Source: Phytoseiulus persimilis
Taxonomy: Eukaryota; Arthropoda; Arachnida; Mesostigmata; Phytoseiidae
Direction of reading: 5' to 3'
NCBI GenBank assembly: GCA_037576195.1
Contig: JAQZDE010000068.1
Coordinates: forward strand, 211,001-275,000
Length of the DNA stretch: 64,000 bases
Made by a program: the position numbers and the translations under genes. This document shows, piece by piece, positions 12,053 to 22,109 of the stretch (positions within the stretch are counted from its first letter, which is position 1; each line of letters opens with the position of its first letter). The notes under the pieces were generated by a model that saw only the letters and a list, made by a program, of their open reading frames with translations, ran no database searches and had not been told where the DNA came from.

Positions 12053-12655
12053 TCAGACCTGGTGCGATGAGGTCTCGGGTCGAGATGTGGGGAATTCGCT
12101 CATTTCGCCCTCTTCTCGGACATCAAGCGGCGGCTGTTCCGAGGCTGGCGCGATTCGTCGGAGATGGCGTCGACAACAATCGCTCTGTTCTGTCTGTTCC
12201 GACTCGGCATGCGAGGTGGCAACAGTCTGAATAGCGTTGCAGAAGGGGTCCGACGGTGACCGATTCTCGTTTCGGTCCGTCCATCCGTCGTCCGGCCGGC
12301 CGCCTACCTGTCTGGTCGGTCGGTCCGGCGGCACGAACGACAGTTTTGAAATCACTCCCTTAGCCACAATCGCTAGTCTTCGCCGTGGATCGGCGATGGA
12401 CGAGAGCCAGGGGCTCGGGTTCACTACCGCTTTTTCAACTGAGCGGAGTTTAAACCACGACCGCTCGCCGACGACGGGCTTCCCCTTTTTCCAGATCTTT
12501 TTTCTCGCGTTGCCATCCGACCCGAATCGGATGTTTTGTGCGCGGTCGACCGATGTTGAAAAGTTTGCTGGAGAAATCGCCGTCTTCGGAGGAGAACTTG
12601 AACTCCTCTTGGTTTTTTGGTCTCGCCGAAGCGCACCAGCAAATGCATTATTCAT
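12053..12655 (-). CDS. Candidate long minus-strand gene, two exons
   Basis: The minus strand is open for 218 codons here, among the longest frames in the window; the first ATG is at 12655-12653. A CAG|GTAGGC donor (exon end 12308) and a pyrimidine-rich CTATTCAG acceptor (exon start 12226) define an 81-bp intron. Because 81 is a multiple of three, the frame is open spliced (about 174 aa) or unspliced (201 aa). The protein is basic (several Lys-Lys and Arg-Arg pairs in residues 10-80), with an aliphatic segment near residue 95, and turns acidic and Glu/Ser-rich toward the C-terminus. No domain is recognised. A 168-codon frame lies antisense (12237-12743), which weakens the case. Confidence 0.25.
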   Translation of the reverse strand: MNNAFAGALRRDQKTKRSSSSPPKTAISPANFSTSVDRAQNIRFGSDGNARKKIWKKGKPVVGERSWFKLRSVEKAVVNPSPWLSSIADPRRRLAIVAKGVISKLSFVPPDRPTRQVGGRPDDGWTDRNENRSPSDPFCNAIQTVATSHAESEQTEQSDCCRRHLRRIAPASEQPPLDVREEGEMSEFPTSRPETSSHQV

Positions 12656-14724
12656 CAATAATTCTACAGTTGCTCTTCTTCGAGGATCGAACAGTGATCC
12701 GATTACCACAGGAAATTGGCGTCACTCGAGCTCGGGCAATTAAGGAACGAGAGTCTAATGCTGCGAGGAGTTACCGAAGTCTCTCTTGCGGGCCCGAACA
12801 GGAACCCTTTGAGCGAGTCGGAACTCTGCTAGCACAATGCTCATTCACCTCTGTCTTCTTCTTATGCACGCTATCGACTCTGTAATTTCTTCCACCGATA
12901 GTGTCATCATGGCTTGCATCACTTTCTTCTTGTTGCGCGCTTCGCCCAATCAACTCAAGGAATAACAACACGGATCTGATGACTGAGGGACAGGCTTAGC
13001 TCCGCCGGCGAGAGCTGCGGAAGGAAATCAGCGAAAAAGTGAAATAAGCGAAGGTTCACTACGTAGAGAATCCGATTCGCCAGACAGGAACCGCAACACG
13101 CGGGGGTTCGGTTCGAGCGTTTCTCCAGTTTATTTCCCAACGTGTTTATCTATTCACCGGTTCTTGAGATCGCTCATGGCTTGAACGCTTTTGCGGCGGG
13201 TTGTCTGCTTTCACTCTTCCTCTTTTCCCTCCCAGACCGAATGGCTGGGTGGCACATTTTTTTTTCATTTTTCACAGGGGCTCCTTAACTTTTTTCCTCT
13301 TCGTCTTGTTTTATAGTTTTTTTTTTTTCGCTTTCATATCTCAGTTTGCTGCGCTCCCTCGCTGGCTCGGTGCCGCTCGGTCGGTCGTTCTATTCTCCCG
13401 GTTGGTTCGTGCCGAAGTGTCCGTCACTTTTCATTAAACTCGCTTCCAGTTCGTTGGTGCTGTTGCAGCCCGCCAGTCAGGCGGTCGAACAGGCCGCCCG
13501 GCACGGAGCAAGCTGTGTTTACAGCACTGTTCCAACATATTCTCCCGACGCCGTCTTCCACCTTCCCTCCGCCATTTTACTTTCCGCCGCGCTCTGTCCC
13601 GTCTCGCCCCGGGTCTGGCCCCAACCTCAACCCCCGCGCATCCTCGAGACGGCGGGGAAGAGGTTTTTGTTTCACGGCTCGGCCGTTCCTCTCGTTTGCC
13701 GGGAGACTTCTCTTAGCGAGCGCAATGTTTTGAGAATCGCACGTTGTCTCTCGTCGCTGTTCATTAGCGGGGCCATTAACATACATAAATAGATTCGTGT
13801 ACGGTGTCGTTGACGACTGCTGCTCCTACAAAGATACAGCGGTTTACGTTGACGACTCGTGACAATTGCACGAATACGACGATCCGCCGCTTCTGCTTGC
13901 CTACCAACTTTCGGAAACAGGCTCGAACTTATCGGCTCCGAGGCCTCGGAGTCCAGTGGGCGAGGGAAGATGCGACGTCCGGTTCACGGTCGCGGTTATA
14001 CTCTGCTGGATGGAGGGGATGGCTGGCAGCAGTCAATGTGGCACGCCACCCATTGGACCCCCACTGGAGGAACAACGCTGTAAACACGGCGACGAGGCGG
14101 ACGAAGTCTTGTTGTCGGTGTCGTCGATGTCGCTGTTAAACAGGATGGCGAAGGAAAGAGCTCTGGAGGATTGGGGCATTGACTCGACTCTCGTCGTGAC
14201 GGAGGTCGCTGCCGGGGCACCCACATCTGACCCTCGTTCCCGCACGCAGTCCGAACGTCTCTCTGAGCCGGTGGGGGGACGGAAGGCCGAGGACAACGGA
14301 CAGCACGTCGTCGCTGTTTGCTCCCTCGTGCACCGTATGCAAAGGAAAAGCTTTGCCTAGCGACGGTGGTGTTCTTGGCGGGTTGGTTCCTCTACAAAAC
14401 AGGTTGGCTTGGCCAGCCGGACTGAGGAATGAAACGGGAGCGAAGAACTCTGCTTTTCGAGAGTTTTCAAACGCAGGACTCTGCCTAACGGGAACGAGCG
14501 GGCACGCAGCCAGTCATTCAACCGCGAGAGACGTTAGGAGACCGACTGGGATGTGGCCACGGGGTACGTGAACTCGAGATTGGTAGCGAGAGCAATCGGT
14601 TTGAGGCTACAACGGTCGAGCATCTCGAAGAGACGACGAGAGCGACGCGGTTCCAGGCATTCCACGCAGGGGTCAGGATCTCGCTGACTGACCTGCCGGC
14701 GCCGCCACAGCTGCCCCCTGAGCC
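12656..14724. other. No supported gene
   Basis: T-rich runs at about 13255-13330 give a hydrophobic but low-complexity frame that I do not credit. Overlapping frames at 13.5-14.4 kb lack splice or start support. Confidence 0.45.
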
Positions 14725-14955
14725 ATGCGTCCGCTCGCTGCCAGAGGAGTCTGCGCAGCCGGCCATCGGCCGAAAAGTGCGCTCCTCCTCCTCCTGATCG
14801 TGGCCCTCCTGTCCGTTTTCGTTGTGCTTCTCCCCTTCTCTCAACTCCCTCTCCATCCTATCAGGAGGGAACAGACTCATCCAGCAAATTGGAATTCTTG
14901 TGTCAATTTGTCGAATTCTACACGACTTCAAACGGCCTTAACCTCTCTCCACTGA
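14725..14955 (+). CDS. Candidate small single-pass membrane protein, 76 aa
   Basis: The frame starts at ATG 14725 in a good context (GAGCCATGC). A short basic N-terminus of about 17 residues is followed by one long uninterrupted hydrophobic segment (about residues 18-38, Leu/Val/Ile-rich). Then comes a polar C-terminus with two overlapping N-glycosylation sequons (NLS and NST). Basic residues before the membrane segment and sequons after it fit a type II (signal-anchor) topology, as in Golgi enzymes, but there is no catalytic domain. The Leu run comes partly from a CTC-repeat stretch, so a compositional artefact is possible. It could also be the first exon of a larger gene, although no clear donor is seen before the stop. 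Confidence 0.27.
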   Translation: MRPLAARGVCAAGHRPKSALLLLLIVALLSVFVVLLPFSQLPLHPIRREQTHPANWNSCVNLSNSTRLQTALTSLH

Positions 14956-15058
14956 TGATGAGCCATCAAAAACGTTCCGCAGTGTGGCCCAGGAAGCCCC
15001 GTGCGCGCGGAGTCACCGGCCAACTGAAAACGCTCCCTGCCAGGATATGAGCCTTACA

Positions 15059-15087
15059 AGTAGGATCGACCACCTGTCGATCCTACT
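15059..15087. repeat. 12-bp perfect inverted repeat with 5-bp loop
   Basis: Left arm AGTAGGATCGAC (15059-15070), loop CACCT, right arm GTCGATCCTACT (15076-15087). The arms are perfectly complementary. It lies in a gene-free interval. A short hairpin of this kind could be a binding site, a transcript hairpin or the footprint of a small mobile element. Confidence 0.8.
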
Positions 15088-15182
15088 CCTACCCGGAGAG
15101 AAGGAAGCAGCTGCCGAGCTTCGATTGAGAAATCTCTGATGAACAAAGTTCTAGCTGATGATCTGCACCAAGAGGAGAGCAA

Positions 15183-15193
15183 GGGGGGGGGGG
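15183..15193. repeat. G11 homopolymer
   Basis: Eleven consecutive G on the plus strand, about 100 bp downstream of the 15059-15087 hairpin. Confidence 0.85.
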
Positions 15194-15522
15194 CGGTTTT
15201 GCATAACGGCAAATCCTACGCACACGAGCATGACGGTGGAAAATCGAAGTCAGAACAATTTCGAGTTTTCGCCGGGGACTCTGACCAACCATTGTGCCGG
15301 TAGGTCTAGAGGTTGAATGTGAGGAATGCTAGGCTGGTTCGGCGCTCCCAGTTTGCGGCAAAACTTGTTCCGCTGCTCGCGCCGCCGCTTCTACTGTCGG
15401 GGGCCATGTGAATTGTGCCCGAGAGTATGTGAGTTTGGGTGAGCGAGCGAACGAGAGCGATCCGATGATATGGTGCCGCAGATCTATATGAATTTATATT
15501 TTCTGCCACTTTCGTGGGTTCA

Positions 15523-15816
15523 ATGACTCCACGGGTGACTCTTAAGATGGCTCCTGACTCGCTTTTCGGGACTGATGGAAGTGAACCGAGTGAACTAGCC
15601 CGGGCGTTCGTCCATCCGCCGCCGCCCGCTCGCCGGTCGACTTCTAGCCATGAAGCCGTCACAACAGCGCACGCCTTAGCAGACAATCGACGAGAGCAGC
15701 GGCGACGACGACGACAACAACAGGACACCGTTCAGAGATTCGAGCGAGAGTTCTGGGCCTCTTCTAACCGAGTATACTGCCGGGAGAAGAGGAGATGGCT
15801 AGCCGCGCAGGCGTAA
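15523..15816 (+). CDS. Candidate 97-aa frame with poly(A) signal at its stop
   Basis: The frame starts at ATG 15523 (in-frame alternative ATG at 15547) and ends at TAA 15814-15816, which abuts a perfect AATAAA (15816-15821). The N-terminal half is Ser/Thr/Pro-rich. The C-terminal half is very basic and helical-looking: an Arg run and a Gln triplet at about residues 63-72, then an aromatic and charged end. This could be a nucleic-acid-binding tail, but no family is recognised and the Arg/Gln run derives from a CGA/CAA repeat. A minus-strand frame (15306-15728) overlaps. Start context is weak. Confidence 0.2.
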   Translation: MTPRVTLKMAPDSLFGTDGSEPSELARAFVHPPPPARRSTSSHEAVTTAHALADNRREQRRRRRQQQDTVQRFEREFWASSNRVYCREKRRWLAAQA

Positions 15817-17734
15817 ATAAAACAGCAAACGCGGGAGGGAGAGAAATTCGTTCGATTAGTGGTACTAGCCGCGAGACGACACTACGCTCACTGGCTGGCT
15901 CCGAAATCGCCGATAGCCGCAACAGAACGCTGACGAGACCTGTAGGCGACGGGGAAGTCTCCGGACCGTGCTACTTCCCTCGCCGAGCGCGGACAAAACG
16001 AAGAATCGTGTCATAAACAACGATCCCTAGCTTGTCACATTAGGATAAACACCGGAGCGAATCGATAGTTTTTCTTTCGGATCAGACTTGCGACTGCATA
16101 GAAATGAGTCAGTGGCGGGTTTCCGAGCTGAAAACAGGCTGGCTCCCTGTCGTCCAGATACGTGGTCTCCGAGGATGGGCCGCGTCGTACAGAATTTCCA
16201 GAATCTGGATCCCTCTCTGGGGGAGTTCCCTCGGAAGCTTCAAGAGGCCGACGCTCGCTGATCGCCAACTGAAAGCAGAACCTAATCGCTGCCGTTCCTC
16301 CGCACCAAAGTAGTCGATGTTCGAGAACCTGCGGATGGTTAATTCTCTCCCGTTGCTCGCAGAACACTGTTCGTCTCCGCTTGAGTATGTTTCCCACCCT
16401 GTTGACATAGCCCACAACCGATGGCGCAGTGGGTTCTGTTTGTTCGGTCGCTGCCGATTTTCCTTTCTTGTTTCATTTCTCAAACTTCGAAATCGATACA
16501 CTTCGACGAGTGATCCTCACATCATGCGATTTCCATACGAATGCCACCAATGAGAGTTGATGGCCTCCGAGCTTTCGGGAAGCCATGCGCGGGGCGGAGG
16601 CCGCGTTCAAACACCGAGTTTGTGTTCGGCGTCTCGGCAGTCGAGTCCCTGAGAACGAGCGCCCTCCGAATTCCGTTGCAACGAGAATCCGACGCGCAGC
16701 GAAATCTCCTCTTGGTGGACTCCTTAATCTGTTGACTCGAACCCCGCTCGACGCCTCGGTTATTGTCGGATCTAAGTTGTCGTCATCCGTTTTTGTGGTC
16801 CATGTCAAAGCTGTCTTGGTTTGGAGGAATCGTTGGAGTGGATTCTTCGAAGAAACCCGGAGAGCGGGCGGGTAAGCCATAGAAGGAGGAGGAGAGATCG
16901 CGGCGGCTATGACGGTCGGTGCTCGTCGGCGTTATCAGCGAGGCTAGACCGTCTGATAAGGTTAAGGTTAAAGACACAAGAGATGATTCCCCACATAGGA
17001 TGGATGGAAACGCATTCCCTCCGTTAGGTGCTCGCCGCCCGCTCAGCGAACTGCTCGCTAGAAGTAAAGCCGTTGGATGAACGGACGAGAGGAGCTGCGA
17101 GAAAAGAATCTGGCCCGCTACACGCGTTTACTGGGAACATCGAGCGACCGATCGACTGAACTAGCGACCGGCGCGGCAGAGAGACAGACATGCCAACCTA
17201 CCCGGACGGGCAAAATGTTTCGACGACTTTTCTTCTCGCTTCGAGGAGGCTCTCGAAGCGGCTGAGGGTTACGCGACGCCGCCGCTTCGTTCGCCAACGC
17301 TGATCTCGGAATCATTGTTAGATTCAAAGGACTTCCATTCATTCGCAGTGCAGCTAAATGTTCGCAATCGATTCGTGGAGCTCGCCCCATCGAACGCAAG
17401 ATTTCTGATCCGCAGCATCATGTTCGAGGTACGGAATACTGTAGACAAGCCTGTCGGAAACGGGCATGACTCACGAAAACCTGTTCGAACCGATACCGCG
17501 TCGTTGGAGACCGCGATTCTGACTCTGGTGCAACTTCATTCACATCGGCACCTTTGTTATCGCCTCCGTTGCGCGGAAGCGCCGGCTGGTTGTGAAACTG
17601 AGCCAGCACCAAGCTCTATCAACCACGTCGCATTTATTTGGCGGTTCTGGACGACTGTTCTTCCTGCTGCGTCTCGCACAGCTGAACAGAGAAGTGGATA
17701 CATCATTCGATCAGGGTCTTCGTCAACGGCTACC
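15817..17734. other. No supported gene
   Basis: Overlapping frames occur on both strands (for example 16035-16501 minus and 16585-16875 plus) without good starts or introns. The plus-strand frame 17315-17911 is 198 codons but begins at a non-ATG codon and has no splice support. A short (TTAAGG)-like run at about 16957-16972 is too brief to call. Confidence 0.45.
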
Positions 17735-18160
17735 TCAGGAAGGTGTTCTGGAACACAAGTTTACAAAGCAACAGAAATCGTCTGCTCGGTAGTGGAGTAC
17801 ACCGCGATTCAAGCCCCCTTCAGTGCTCAAGTACGCAACGATTGGGCTGAGGTGGTCTCTCCCCGTAGACCGTCGCAAGAGTCGAGGAAACCGAGGCTGG
17901 GAGCCGGTTGATCCGCCCGGGTTCACGTAAAAACCCATCGAGATGGACTCGGTCCAGAGCGCGGAAGCCTCATTAGTCTTTCTCCAATGTTCGCTCTTTC
18001 CGGTGTTTTTCGCGGGAAAATCGCGCGCTACGATTCCGTAGAAATCTGTCCGCCACCATGGAGCGGCTTTGCAGCTGCCGCGGTTGCCGCGCGAGAAGAT
18101 TCCGGCGACACTTGAGCATTCAATGACTGTCGAGAGCGAGATGATGTCAAATTTCTCCAT
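17735..18160 (-). CDS. Candidate 141-aa frame, function unknown
   Basis: The minus-strand frame runs from ATG 18160-18158 to a stop at 17735, and the same frame is open further upstream to 18301. The N-terminal 25 residues are fairly hydrophobic. A Pro-Trp-Trp motif lies near residue 35, followed by aromatic and charged sequence. A Trp-Trp pair in a basic setting is reminiscent of the linker between endonuclease and reverse transcriptase in some LINE elements, but no catalytic motif supports that. A plus-strand frame overlaps. I do not assign a function. Confidence 0.15.
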   Translation of the reverse strand: MEKFDIISLSTVIECSSVAGIFSRGNRGSCKAAPWWRTDFYGIVARDFPAKNTGKSEHWRKTNEASALWTESISMGFYVNPGGSTGSQPRFPRLLRRSTGRDHLSPIVAYLSTEGGLNRGVLHYRADDFCCFVNLCSRTPS

Positions 18161-18774
18161 CAGCGCGTCCGCCCGGATTCGCCGACTGTTTCGAGTTGTG
18201 GCTAGTTTAAAGGATACATTTGATGGCCGTTGCCTCTCGTTGTCCCCGGAACCGGTGTGATCCTTTCCAAATCTGGAATCGTCGCTGCAGCCGACGTTCA
18301 CTTTGGTTTGCGGAGGGATTTCTCAGCTGGATCGAAGAGCTTGTAGCGCAGATTCCAAAAGATGCTGACAGAAAGTCGAGTAATTGATATCGTTGAGGCT
18401 CATGGTGCCTAAGCGTCTCTCGGAAAATGCGAGATTCGTTCATTGAGCCGACCCTAAGCTGTCGGTGCAAATCGGATTTCGAGAAGAAGCTGCAAGCGTT
18501 CTCGTAGCCTCCAGAGGCGCGGCGAACAGGAGGGATTTCGCTGCGCAGAAGAGTTTCCGGCACAGAGAGACAAAAAGTCGCGCGATCGCGGGCTGACCTC
18601 TCAACAACGTTCTCGAGATGCGCTTTCGCTCTCACGCTTCCGAATTGCACAGTACTCTCTGACAGAGTGAAGCGACAAGCGAACGATACACCGAGAGTTT
18701 CCTGTCGAGAGCCGGGAAACGTTTCTTCTAACGCGCCCGCCTAGTTTGTACCTTGTATGTGTTTTTGTCAACAG

Positions 18775-18868
18775 GACATTGACCAACGTCGGCGTCAACG
18801 GGAGGAGCAGCTTACGTTGGAGTCACGTTTTGTAGACAGCGGCTGGGACATCGTTCAGGTGGTGGCCT
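18775..18868 (+). other. Possible internal exon start with strong acceptor
   Basis: A pyrimidine-rich acceptor (GTTTTTGTCAACAG, AG at about 18774) is preceded by a CTAAC branch-like motif and a GTGAAG donor at about 18668, giving an intron of about 107 bp. Downstream the plus frame is open and charged (Arg/Gln/Glu-rich, then a Gly-Trp-Asp segment) to 18945, but no good closing donor is seen. It overlaps the minus-strand candidate at 18869-19036. Reported only as a splice-site-supported open segment. Confidence 0.15.
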
Positions 18869-19036
18869 CTAAAGCCTACGCGTGGCCTTTCTTAGCCCGC
18901 AGCAGACAAACAAGCTGGCAGGCAGGGGGACAATGCACGAACTAACAATTGTCAACAAACTACACTGAAAGATATCGGGGAGAGAAAAACACGCGAATCG
19001 AGATATGAACCAACAGATAAATAAACAAGCAAGCAT
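18869..19036 (-). CDS. Candidate 55-aa hydrophobic cysteine-rich frame
   Basis: This minus-strand frame starts at ATG 19036-19034 in an ideal context (ACCATGC). It encodes 55 residues with two hydrophobic segments (about 1-20 and 28-48), seven Cys, and a basic C-terminal tail of Arg/Lys. If real it would be a very small two-pass membrane protein or a signal-peptide-bearing fragment. A charged plus-strand frame overlaps its 3' half. Antisense of T-poor, purine-rich DNA readily gives hydrophobic frames, so confidence is low. Confidence 0.15.
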   Translation of the reverse strand: MLACLFICWFISRFACFSLPDIFQCSLLTIVSSCIVPLPASLFVCCGLRKATRRL

Positions 19037-19425
19037 GGTGTGTGCTACTTGTTCGCACTTCTCCGCCGTACGTGCGTGGAAGAGTGTCGCAGTCGTCACG
19101 CGCGCCAGAAGAGGACCGGCCTTATTGCTTCGGCTGGTCGGGTGTTCGAAAGGCTCACCGGTGAGCCGCCCCGCTTTCGATTCGAGGTTCGAATTCTGAG
19201 TCGGTCTTGTTTACTTGGGAAACATTCCGTCGCGATGCAGCCCGGATTCGCGCTAACTCGACCAGCGCCATGTATTCCAGTTCTCGATGATTTTGTAACC
19301 AAGGCGTTCTTGTATAACCTGTAGGCTTCTCAGGCGGGTGTTTTCCCCAACCGTGCCGTCCCAGAGTCAGGCGATCTGTGGCTTCTCCCACACGCGGATG
19401 AACGAATTTTAGCTGAAACGGCTCG

Positions 19426-19671
19426 ATGTGTCTCCTTGTTATCGTCCTCGCCGTCCTCGGGTGCTCAGTGGTTTTCAAATACAATATTGACTGCCGATGG
19501 AAAATCCCAATAGCTCCTCCGTCCGTGCGTCAGTCGGTCGGTCTGGCGGCTCGCTCGCTTGCCCGGCCCTCCGCCGATCCGTTCGTTTGTCTGCCCATTC
19601 AGCGATCCCCAGCCAGCCAGTCAGTCAATCAGTCAGAAAGCCCTTCAAAAGCCGCTCGCTACCTTGGGTAA
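19426..19671 (+). CDS. Candidate secreted or membrane protein, 81 aa, possibly exon 1
   Basis: The frame opens at ATG 19426 and begins with a textbook hydrophobic leader: about 15 Leu/Val/Ile/Ala residues straight after the first Cys, reaching residue 17. A short polar segment with one Cys follows. From about residue 33 the coding sequence enters the GTCC/GTCG/CAGT tetranucleotide tract (19511-19640) and becomes Ser/Arg/Ala low complexity, which is unlikely to be native protein. The real exon may therefore end near residue 30, although no consensus donor is obvious there. The leader lacks the usual positive N-terminus. Signal peptide or signal anchor is inferred from hydrophobicity only. Confidence 0.22.
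   Translation: MCLLVIVLAVLGCSVVFKYNIDCRWKIPIAPPSVRQSVGLAARSLARPSADPFVCLPIQRSPASQSVNQSESPSKAARYLG
19511..19640. repeat. Tetranucleotide-rich tract (GTCC, GTCG, GCTC, CCAG, CAGT)
   Basis: A 130-bp patch of short tetranucleotide runs, for example CAGTCGGTCGGTCT and CCAGCCAGCCAGTCAGTCAA. A second patch follows at 19960-20030. Confidence 0.75.
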
Positions 19672-21823
19672 CTCTACGCAGCAGCGGCCGCCGCGTCAGC
19701 GACGAAACGTTAACGTCACACTGACGTCGTCGATCTGCGAGAGCCGCCAGGGGGCGCTGCGTGGGAGATACGTCACGGGCTTGCCATTATCACACACGCA
19801 CACTTACACACAACACAAACGCAGGCAACCGGACCGACAAGCGAGGCAACGTCCCGACTGACACACGGCCAATCCCTCTCTCCCTTTCTCTCTCCCCCTC
19901 TCTCTCTCATAACGTGGTTGCTCGAGCTCCCGCTCACTCTCTCGCGGTGTCACTCACTCATACCGCCAACCGGTCAGTCCGTTCGTTCGCTCACCCGTTG
20001 GTCGGTCCATCCGTCCTCGCTCCTTCCCTACAAGGACGACAAAAAGGATTGACAACAACCTTTCCTCCTCTCCCGCTGTCTTGACCCACCGCAATAACTG
20101 AACGAGGCGCCTCCATGAAGTTCCGCGGAATGGCTCCTTTCGTTCCTTCTGATGTAGCCGACAATGGGAATTCCAGCGAAATCACGACGCTTGACGCGGC
20201 CTTTCACTGTTTATTCTCTGTTCCTGTATATGTTCCCCTTACAACACTCATAAGCTCACTAGAGGTACCACGATCCGGACGATTCGACAATCCATCCCGA
20301 GTGCGATCGCGTTCACAGCTTCGGAATGGAACGAGTTCACGTTATGGAAATTCCGAGGATGTTGGGCTTGATCTCGAGATCATTCGCAGTTTTGTGACCT
20401 CGAGGTGGACGGCAAGAGATTGAACATTGAATATTCGAGATTCGCGTTGGGATCGTGTAGGGTGAAAGCGGCGCTAGACGCCGTCTTGAGATCTTCTATT
20501 TATACACTAAACATATCAGCGAGAGAAACAACGAGCATTCGTGGAAGCGACCGGTTGCGGTGCTGTCAGAGGAGAGCCAGCAGATAGCTACTAAACAGCT
20601 GAACAGCGAGCTACTAGTGAGCTAGCACGCAAACCGAGAGACCAAACCGGCGCAGGATGGCCCCAAAGCTTTGGTCGCTTTTGTGGTCGCGGCAACGAAG
20701 CAAGCTCTTCCAAACTATTCCAGGCGGGTAGACGCCACTCCTGCTGTTGGCATTTGATCTCCATGTAGCTGTAGAGTTTGCTTCGCCTATCGAAGCTCCT
20801 TGATAGATTCCTCTAATTGACTTGTCGGAGCATTACCTGAGGAGGACCGTGGCGATGGCGAATCGATGCGTGAAGCCGAAATGTTTATTGAACTTCGAAT
20901 CGGTGTTTTGAGCAGTCGCTCGTCACGCAGTGCACTTAGATTTCCAGATATTTCCGTTTAGCACGAAACCCTCATCCAATCTTTTCCGAGTGTATACGTC
21001 GTCCCTTGGAGATGTCGAAACGGCGAAGCTCGGAGTCGGTCAGATGGTCAGCCAGTTGGCAGCCGATCCAGCTTTTGATCCCTTGCACAGAAGCTGCGGC
21101 GGGTGCCGTGGAGGCAGAAAAAGTCGACGACGGCGCCGGAGGAGAAGATGCGGAAGCCAAGGAGCTGTTAGACAGTCGCTCCTCGTCGAGCCGCTCCTGC
21201 TGTTAGTGTTGTTATGAAGGCAGTGGATGGGAACATTCATTCAGCACGCTGCCGGGCTAGTAAGCGCGCATCATCCACCCCTCGATCAATCGTCGACATT
21301 TTGTGGAGCGAGCGATGAGGGGTACACTTCCGACAAGACAGGATTGCCCCGAGTATTGCGTTCTGTTACCATCACAGTTCGTTCGCGAGATTCCTAGACT
21401 GGGAGAGAGGAAGAATGGAGGAAATGTATCGAAGACCACATTGGCGGGATTAGATCTGCTATGGATCGATCTCGATCAAAAACGCTCCGGGGGGAACGAC
21501 AGCCCAGGTTCCATGTGCACCGAAGGAAACAAGCTGATGGTTTCTCTCCATGGCATCTGCGCAGCTCTCAGACTTCTGATCCGCATTCAGACGTCATTGC
21601 CCGTCCAGCAGGGTGATCATCTCAAGTTTCCAGAACGTTTCCTTCAACGTTTCAGAGATTTCGACGTGTGGGAGAAAATGTACGACCCGGATAGTGACGA
21701 CTGTTCGTTTCATGTGTTAACGTTTGCATCTTACGCGCAAGGCAACGAAAAAATTGGGCGGTCAACGTAACCGACTGACTGACTGAGTGAAAAACGAGTG
21801 GCGGCTTGAGTATAACCGAAGAC
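19672..21823. other. No supported gene; CT-rich and tetranucleotide DNA
   Basis: Contains a CT-rich stretch at 19875-19909, a tetranucleotide patch at 19960-20030, TGACGTC at about 19722, and a (GACT)n run at about 21768-21784. The plus frame 21303-21770 (155 codons) lacks a convincing start (first codon is not ATG) and has no intron signal, so it is not called. Confidence 0.45.
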
Positions 21824-22109
21824 ATGAGCCAATTGATTCGAGCCGAGAAGCGATTCCACTTCTTCTCAAACTCCTCCGAGAGTTGCGGTGATGATGGCGG
21901 CGGACAGCAACGAAGGTTTGTGTCACTTGCGGTGGCCACCCAAGCGGCTATCGGTCAGGGAGGTAGGCTTGAGCCGGTGAGCAATTGCTTTCGCGGACTT
22001 GTTGGCTTCTTCTTTCTCGTTGCTTCATGCTCTAAAGCTCGTTCTCTCGCAGCTCTTCGAATTTCCTACGGCCCTCCTTCTTCGTCGTCGTCGTCGTTCA
22101 TCTCGTTAA
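21824..22109 (+). CDS. Candidate two-exon 69-aa frame
   Basis: The frame starts at ATG 21824. Exon 1 is 21824-21976 and exon 2 is 22053-22109. The 76-bp intron begins GTGAGC and ends in a pyrimidine-rich CTCTCGCAG. A TATAA at 21811-21815 is too close to the ATG to be its promoter. The protein has two Phe-rich patches, a Gly run from a GGC repeat near residue 30, and ends in an Arg run encoded by the (GTC)n microsatellite at 22079-22097. Without splicing the frame stays open to 22135. No family is recognised. Confidence 0.17.

Noticed and set aside
13255..13435. Multi-pass membrane protein frame at 13.2-13.4 kb
   Set aside because: Hydrophobicity comes from T-homopolymer runs coding Phe; no ATG-led gene structure.
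16957..16972. Telomere-like TTAAGG repeats
   Set aside because: Only about two units, not the arthropod TTAGG unit, and internal.
17315..17911. 198-codon plus-strand open frame
   Set aside because: Non-ATG start, no splice support, overlaps a minus-strand frame, and no recognisable domain.
18000..18160. LINE element suggested by a Pro-Trp-Trp motif
   Set aside because: No polymerase or endonuclease catalytic motif and no repeat copies visible in the window.
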